A stretch of 16,533 bases of DNA from an uncultured Pseudomonadota bacterium. GTDB lineage: Bacteria > Pseudomonadota > Gammaproteobacteria > Burkholderiales > Rhodocyclaceae. The DNA lies in the NCBI GenBank assembly GCA_903939665.1, contig CAJAHZ010000066.1, forward strand, positions 1 to 16,533. Reading direction: 5' to 3'. Shown here piece by piece: positions 12,179 through 16,533 of this stretch; positions within the stretch are counted from its first letter, which is position 1, and the number at the start of each line of letters is the position of its first letter. Both the position numbers and the translations under genes were made by a program. The notes under the pieces are model-generated. The model saw only the letters and a list, made by a program, of their open reading frames with translations, did no database searches and was not told the DNA's origin.

Positions 12179-14638
12179 ATGCCCGCAACATTTCTCGACT
12201 CGACCCGGTTGCACACGCCTTGCGTGCTGGATCATCCTGCCTTCGCCGACACCGGCGAACTGCCCGATCTTGACGAATCGTTTGGCCAGCTGCGCGCTGT
12301 AGAGGCGCTGCGCTTCGGCCTGGGCATCCGCCGCGCCGGCTTCAATCTTTTTGTTATTGGCGAACCCGGCAGCGGTCGTCATGCGCTGGTGCAGCGCCTT
12401 GTTACGGAGGCGCGGCGGAAAAATGGCGCGCCGTCCGACTGGTGTTACGTCAATAACTTTGCCACCGCCGCCACGCCGCGCTTGCTGCAATTGCCGGCGG
12501 GAAGAGGGGCGCGCTTGCGTGACGACATGCAGCATTTTGTCGCCGACCTTGGGCCGGCGATTAGCGTTGCCTTTGAGAGCGAGGAATACCGGGCGCGCGT
12601 CGGCGCCTTGCATGAGGGCTTCAAGGAGCGCCAGGAGAGCGCTTTGCAGGAGCTCGCCGATTCGGCCCTGCAGCGCGGTGTGGCGCTGGTTCGCACGGCA
12701 AGCGGGTTTGCTTTCATGCCTGCAGCCGAGGGCGCCGACGAGACGCTTTCCGAAGAAGCCTTCGAGGCACTGCCCGAAGAGCGCCGGCATCAACTGGAAA
12801 GCGCCATTGAGGAATTCCAGGCGCCGCTGCTCAAGCTGATCGGCCAGTTTCCGCGCTGGCGGCGCGAGTTGCAGGATGCGCTCAGGGAGGCTGGCCGGGA
12901 TGCGCTGCGCGGTGCTGTCGGTCATCTGCTGGAGGACCTTCGTCCGGGCTACCTTGATCTGCCCGAAGTGCTGGCTTTCCTTGATGCCGTCGAGCGTGAC
13001 GTGGTCGAGATCGGTGAAACGATGCGCGAAGCGCAAAAGAGCGAGCCGGAAGTTGAAACCCTGCTGTTCAGCGGCACCATCTCCATTCAGCGCTATCTGG
13101 TCAATCTGCTGGTCGACAATGCGGGCTGCAGCGGCCAGCCGGTCGTTTTCGAGAGTCATCCGACCTTCCAGAATCTGGTTGGCCGGGTCGAGCATCTCGC
13201 TCATATGGGCACGCTGGTCTCCAACTTCACGCTGATTCGCGCCGGTGCCTTGCATCGGGCCAACGGCGGTTACCTGATTGTCGATGCGATCAAGCTGCTT
13301 TCCCAGCCTTATGCCTGGGAAGGGCTGAAGCGCGCGTTGCGTAGCGGCGAGGTGCGTATCGAGTCGCTGGGCGAGATGTACGGGTTGGCCAGCACCATGC
13401 AATTGCAGCCCGAGCCGATTCCCCTGCACATCAAGCTCATCCTTGTCGGCGAGCCGGCGATCTATTACCTGCTGGTCGAGATGGACCCCGAGTTTGCCGA
13501 TCTGTTCAAGGTCGCGGCGGATCTGGAGGAGGAGGTGCCACGCACGCCGGAAAGCACCGCGCTGTTCGCCCGCCAGATCGCCACGCTGGCTCGCCAGGAC
13601 GGCCTCAAGCCCTTGGCGCGCGCGGCGGTGGCGCGGATGATCGAGCATGCCGCCCGTCTGGCGTGCGACGCCGAGCGACTGACCACTTTGACGCGGCCGC
13701 TGGCCGACCTGCTGTACGAGGCGGATTATCTGGCCGGTGAGGCCAGCGTCATCGACTGCGCACATATCGAGCAGGCCCTGTCGGCGCAGACCCGCCGTGC
13801 AGACCGTTTGCGTGAGCGCTACTACGAATTGATCCGGCGCGGCACCTTGCTGATTTCGACGGGCGGAACCCTGATTGGTCAGGTCAACGCGCTGGCGGCG
13901 GTCAGCCTCGGCGAATTCATCTTCGCGCATCCGGTGCGCATCTCGGCCGCAGCGCGTATCGGCGAAGGTGAAATGATCGACATCGAGCGCGAAGTGGAAA
14001 TGGGCGGGCCGATCCACTCCAAAGGCGTGATGATCCTCGCCGGTTTCTTTGCTGCCCGTTTTGGCCGGGGAATCCCGCTTTCATTCACGGCAAGCATCGT
14101 ATTCGAGCAGACCTATGGCGAAGTGGAGGGCGACAGCGCTTCGCTGGCCGAACTTTGCGCGCTGCTTTCGGCGATTGGCGCGATGCCGATCCACCAGAAC
14201 TGGGCGATTACCGGCTCGGTGAATCAGTACGGGCTGGTGCAGCCGATCGGCGCGGTGAACGAGAAAATTGAAGGTTTCTTTGATATCTGTGCCGCCGGGG
14301 GCTTGAGTGGTGAGCAGGGCGTCATCATTCCGGCTGCCAACGTCAAGGAGCTGATGCTCAAGCGCGCGGTGGTTGATGCCGTGGCTGCTGGCCGTTTCCG
14401 GGTAGCGGTCGTCGAGCACGTCGATGATGCGATTGAACTGCTCACCGGTTTGGCGATCGGCGAGGCTGATGAAAAGGGCGTCATTGCCGAAGGGACGATC
14501 AACCACACCGTTGCCTCGCGCCTGATCGAACTGTTTTCGTTCAAGCAGACGGCGGTCGAAGAAACGAAGAAAAAGCGTTCGCGGACGGCAAGCAAGAAGA
14601 AGCCGGTACGCACCGAGCCCGTTCCGAGCAAGGAATAA
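12179..14638 (+). CDS. Lon-like ATP-dependent protease (AAA_32 type)
   Basis: This 819-residue protein has an N-terminal AAA_32-type ATPase-like region and a C-terminal Lon (S16) protease domain. The Ser/Lys dyad is intact: Ser653 in EGDSASLAEL and Lys696 in GAVNEKIEGFFDIC, 43 residues apart as in E. coli Lon. The Walker A-like loop reads GEPGSGRHAL (residues 61-70), with Arg67 where Lys is expected. RANGGYLIVDAIKLL is the Walker B region and lacks the usual Asp-Glu pair. The C-terminus is a Lys/Arg-rich tail (KKKRSRTASKKK). The ATG at 12179 is chosen over a GTG at 12146 because AGAGG lies at 12168-12172. It is a cytoplasmic protease, probably for protein quality control. It is convergent with the sigma-factor gene, 40 bases away. 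Confidence 0.92.
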   Translation: MPATFLDSTRLHTPCVLDHPAFADTGELPDLDESFGQLRAVEALRFGLGIRRAGFNLFVIGEPGSGRHALVQRLVTEARRKNGAPSDWCYVNNFATAATPRLLQLPAGRGARLRDDMQHFVADLGPAISVAFESEEYRARVGALHEGFKERQESALQELADSALQRGVALVRTASGFAFMPAAEGADETLSEEAFEALPEERRHQLESAIEEFQAPLLKLIGQFPRWRRELQDALREAGRDALRGAVGHLLEDLRPGYLDLPEVLAFLDAVERDVVEIGETMREAQKSEPEVETLLFSGTISIQRYLVNLLVDNAGCSGQPVVFESHPTFQNLVGRVEHLAHMGTLVSNFTLIRAGALHRANGGYLIVDAIKLLSQPYAWEGLKRALRSGEVRIESLGEMYGLASTMQLQPEPIPLHIKLILVGEPAIYYLLVEMDPEFADLFKVAADLEEEVPRTPESTALFARQIATLARQDGLKPLARAAVARMIEHAARLACDAERLTTLTRPLADLLYEADYLAGEASVIDCAHIEQALSAQTRRADRLRERYYELIRRGTLLISTGGTLIGQVNALAAVSLGEFIFAHPVRISAAARIGEGEMIDIEREVEMGGPIHSKGVMILAGFFAARFGRGIPLSFTASIVFEQTYGEVEGDSASLAELCALLSAIGAMPIHQNWAITGSVNQYGLVQPIGAVNEKIEGFFDICAAGGLSGEQGVIIPAANVKELMLKRAVVDAVAAGRFRVAVVEHVDDAIELLTGLAIGEADEKGVIAEGTINHTVASRLIELFSFKQTAVEETKKKRSRTASKKKPVRTEPVPSKE

Positions 14639-14678
14639 TGGCGAGCCTTGTGGGTGCAATGCCGTTCGGTTAGTCACC

Positions 14679-15464
14679 CTACATGTCTTGAAGCGCCGGG
14701 GTACGCCGTCGCGTGGCCAATAGCGAGGGGGCTGTTTCCGTCCCCATGACGGCAGCGCGGAGCTTGGCCGTCGCTTGCGAGTGGATCTGGCTTATTCGCC
14801 CTTCGGTCAGACTCAGGCGCTCGGCAATGCGCAGCATGCTCAGATCTTCGACGTAGCGAAGGCTCATTACTTCATCTTCCCGCTCGGACAGGTCGCTGAT
14901 GGCGATCAGCAATTTTTTCTGGAGTGCGCGTCGTTCAAGTGCGGCGAGCGGGTCTGACTTGGTGTTCATGCACCAATCAAGGAATTCCCCCGGTGACCCC
15001 CTGTCGTCAAAATCCTCGATGGAAAACAAGGTGTAGCCGTGCGCATCCTGAAGCAAGCGCTGATATTCAAGCAGCGGCATCGCCAGCGATAGCGCAACCT
15101 CTTCTTCATTCGGCGATCTGCCCAGTTGATGACCGAGTTGATGGATCGCCTGTTCGACGGCGCGCATCGCTCGGCGAACGGCTCGGGTCCCCGGATCAAT
15201 ATCACGCAAGCCATCAAGCATGGCGCCCCGAACGCGCAGGGAGATATAGTTTAAATAATGAGCGCCAACCCTCGTCTTTGTCGTCTGGAGGATGGCGCCC
15301 AGCAAGCCGATAAAGCCATCCTGGAGCAGATCGTCAAGCTCGACGCTGGCGGGCAGTTTTTTCAGCAGCGATTGAGCAATCGCCTTGACCAGCGGCGCGT
15401 GCTCCGTGACGAGTCGCTCACTCTCGCTCTCTGTCAGTTTTTGTCTTTTCTTGCTTTCAAGCAC
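14679..15464 (-). CDS. Sigma-28 (FliA-like) RNA polymerase sigma factor
   Basis: This 261-residue protein is a group 3 sigma factor of the FliA/WhiG type. Region 2 is clear: EHAPLVKAIAQSLLKKLPAS and VELDDLLQDGFIGLLGA (residues 21-57), then RVRGAMLDGLRDIDPGTRAVR. Region 3 holds HQLGHQLGRSPNEEEVALSL, and region 4 ends in the helix-turn-helix MLRIAERLSLTEGRISQIHS (210-229). FliA normally transcribes late flagellar and chemotaxis genes, but no flagellar gene is in the window. It is longer than typical FliA (about 240) through a short N-terminal and a 20-residue C-terminal tail rich in Thr, Arg and Pro, so it may be a specialised paralogue. The start is a GTG at 15464 with a G-rich stretch (15480-15475) upstream. 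It follows the diguanylate cyclase gene by 62 bases on the same strand. Confidence 0.88.
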   Translation of the reverse strand: MLESKKRQKLTESESERLVTEHAPLVKAIAQSLLKKLPASVELDDLLQDGFIGLLGAILQTTKTRVGAHYLNYISLRVRGAMLDGLRDIDPGTRAVRRAMRAVEQAIHQLGHQLGRSPNEEEVALSLAMPLLEYQRLLQDAHGYTLFSIEDFDDRGSPGEFLDWCMNTKSDPLAALERRALQKKLLIAISDLSEREDEVMSLRYVEDLSMLRIAERLSLTEGRISQIHSQATAKLRAAVMGTETAPSLLATRRRTPALQDM

Positions 15465-15526
15465 CGTTGCTTACCCCCGCTTGCGCTACGGCTGGCATCT
15501 TCTGATGGGTTGAATGCACGCGTCGG

Positions 15527-16533
15527 CTATCCGCCACAGCCGTCAGCAACGCTTTCGTCCGCGATCTCGACGCGATTGCGCCCGCTATCCTTGGCGCGAT
15601 AGACGGCATCGTCGGCGCGGCTGATTTGCTGCTCGAAACTCTCGCCGGGGGCGAGTTCCGCGACGCCGATGCTCACCGTTATCGGCAGGCCGCCGGGCTG
15701 CGCCCGCTCAATGCGCGTGCGCAGTTCCTCCGCCCGGTGCACGGCCTCAATCGATGATGTGTTGGGCATCACCAGCAGAAATTCCTCGCCGCCAAAACGC
15801 ACCACCATGTCATCCTGGCCAGCCACCAGAAGCATTGTTTTGGCGACTTCCGCGAGAACCTGGTCGCCGACTGCGTGACCACGCTTGTCGTTGACCCGCT
15901 TGAAATGGTCGATATCGACAATCGCCACAGATAGGGGCTTGCCTGCGGCGCCGGCCTTCTCGATCAGGGCGGGGATGCGGGCATGCAGGTAGTGGCGGTT
16001 GTAGAGGCTGGTGAGTTGATCATGCATGGCGATGTCTTTCATCGCCTCGTGCTGCGACTCCAGTCGCTGCATCAGCCGCTGGATGGTGATCAGGTTATAG
16101 ACTCGCATCTCCAGTTCCTCAGCCACGACAGGCTTGCCGACGAAATCGTTGGCGCCGTGGCGCAGGATCTCGACGCGGCGCACCGTGTCGCGCAATGCCG
16201 AAATCGCCAGAATCGGCGTTTTTGCCTTGCGACCGCCGCTCTCCCGGATGGCGCGAATCACCGCCAGCCCGGTGTCGGCGCCGGCGAGCAAATAATCCGT
16301 CAGCACCAGATCGTAATGCCCGCTCGCGAATTTCTGCACGGCATCTTCGGCGGTCTTGCTCAGGTCGACGGTCAGGCCAAGCTTGCCCAGCAATTTGGTG
16401 TAGGACAGTGCGGACGTGGCGCTATCCTCGACCAACAGCACGCGTCCACCAATGTTGAGCGCTTTGCCGGAGATGAAGTGTTCGACGAACTTGTCGAGCT
16501 CTGCGATCTGGTGCTTCGCAAAGCACTCGGTAA
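15527..16533 (-). CDS. Response regulator with GGDEF domain (5' end outside window)
   Basis: The frame is open to the window edge, reading TECFAKHQIAELDKFVEH and on into VLLVEDS, so the start lies outside. The GTG at 16441 is inside the gene, not its start. Visible in order: about 30 residues of linker or preceding domain, a receiver domain (VEDS acidic pair, phospho-acceptor Asp in LVLTDYLL, Lys in VGKPV), a helical linker, and a GGDEF diguanylate cyclase domain with the active motif GGEEF (15793-15779). It should make c-di-GMP when phosphorylated. The usual product-inhibition I-site RxxD before GGEEF reads GQDD, so its Arg is missing. The layout suggests a PleD-like protein, possibly with a further receiver upstream. 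The sigma-factor gene follows 62 bases later and may be co-transcribed. Confidence 0.93.
   Translation of the reverse strand, partial: TECFAKHQIAELDKFVEHFISGKALNIGGRVLLVEDSATSALSYTKLLGKLGLTVDLSKTAEDAVQKFASGHYDLVLTDYLLAGADTGLAVIRAIRESGGRKAKTPILAISALRDTVRRVEILRHGANDFVGKPVVAEELEMRVYNLITIQRLMQRLESQHEAMKDIAMHDQLTSLYNRHYLHARIPALIEKAGAAGKPLSVAIVDIDHFKRVNDKRGHAVGDQVLAEVAKTMLLVAGQDDMVVRFGGEEFLLVMPNTSSIEAVHRAEELRTRIERAQPGGLPITVSIGVAELAPGESFEQQISRADDAVYRAKDSGRNRVEIADESVADGCGG

Noticed and set aside
12035..14017. 660-codon open frame on the - strand opposite the Lon-like protease
   Set aside because: It is antisense to a gene with clear family motifs, its translation is Gln/Arg/Ala-rich without recognisable domains, and GC-rich codon bias commonly keeps this antisense frame open.
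14649..14683. Imperfect inverted repeat between the Lon-like protease and sigma-factor genes
   Set aside because: Stem is short with a bulge, loop is 18 bases, no T-run follows and it overlaps the sigma-factor stop codon, so it does not support a terminator call.

Overview
The window looks like ordinary chromosome from a GC-rich betaproteobacterium. The gene families and wording of the proteins (paired HDOD proteins, a long acyl-CoA dehydrogenase, a FliA-type sigma factor, a Lon-like protease of the AAA_32 type) suggest Rhodocyclales, such as the Dechloromonas/Azonexus/Propionivibrio/Accumulibacter group. That placement rests on remembered similarity, not on a search. I see no tRNA, rRNA, CRISPR array, insertion sequence or phage gene. 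No stretch longer than about 245 bp lacks a gene.

Region 1 (1-2090, + strand): the 3' part of a long acyl-CoA dehydrogenase gene cut by the window edge, then an HDOD-domain protein. Region 2 (2120-3847, - strand): a small iron-uptake operon reading cupredoxin, FTR1 permease, then a secreted protein interrupted by an in-frame TGA. A sigma70-type promoter with an overlapping Fur-box-like site lies directly upstream. Region 3 (3917-8125): electron-transfer flavoprotein:ubiquinone oxidoreductase on the - strand, divergent from a hotdog thioesterase and acetoacetyl-CoA synthetase on the + strand. A 14-bp inverted repeat sits in the divergent promoter region. With the acyl-CoA dehydrogenase, these genes point to acyl-CoA catabolism: electrons pass from acyl-CoA through ETF to quinone, and acetoacetate is re-activated to acetoacetyl-CoA.

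Region 4 (8204-10244, + strand): a possible 37-codon leader ORF, a second HDOD protein, a thioredoxin with a WCPHC active site, and an 8-cysteine ferredoxin-like protein whose start overlaps the thioredoxin stop. These are closely spaced and probably co-expressed. Region 5 (10289-12116, + strand): a small membrane protein, an unrecognised soluble protein and a DsbA/FrnE-family oxidoreductase. Region 6 (12179-14638, + strand): a Lon-like AAA_32 protease with an intact Ser/Lys dyad but Arg in place of the Walker A Lys. Region 7 (14679-16533, - strand): a response-regulator diguanylate cyclase, cut by the window edge, followed by a sigma-28 (FliA-like) factor.

No convincing new multi-gene system stands out. 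The observations most worth a second look are the nonsense-interrupted secreted protein in the iron operon, the Fur-box promoter, the HDOD/thioredoxin/ferredoxin unit with non-standard cysteine spacing, and the FliA-like sigma factor sitting beside a diguanylate cyclase rather than flagellar genes.
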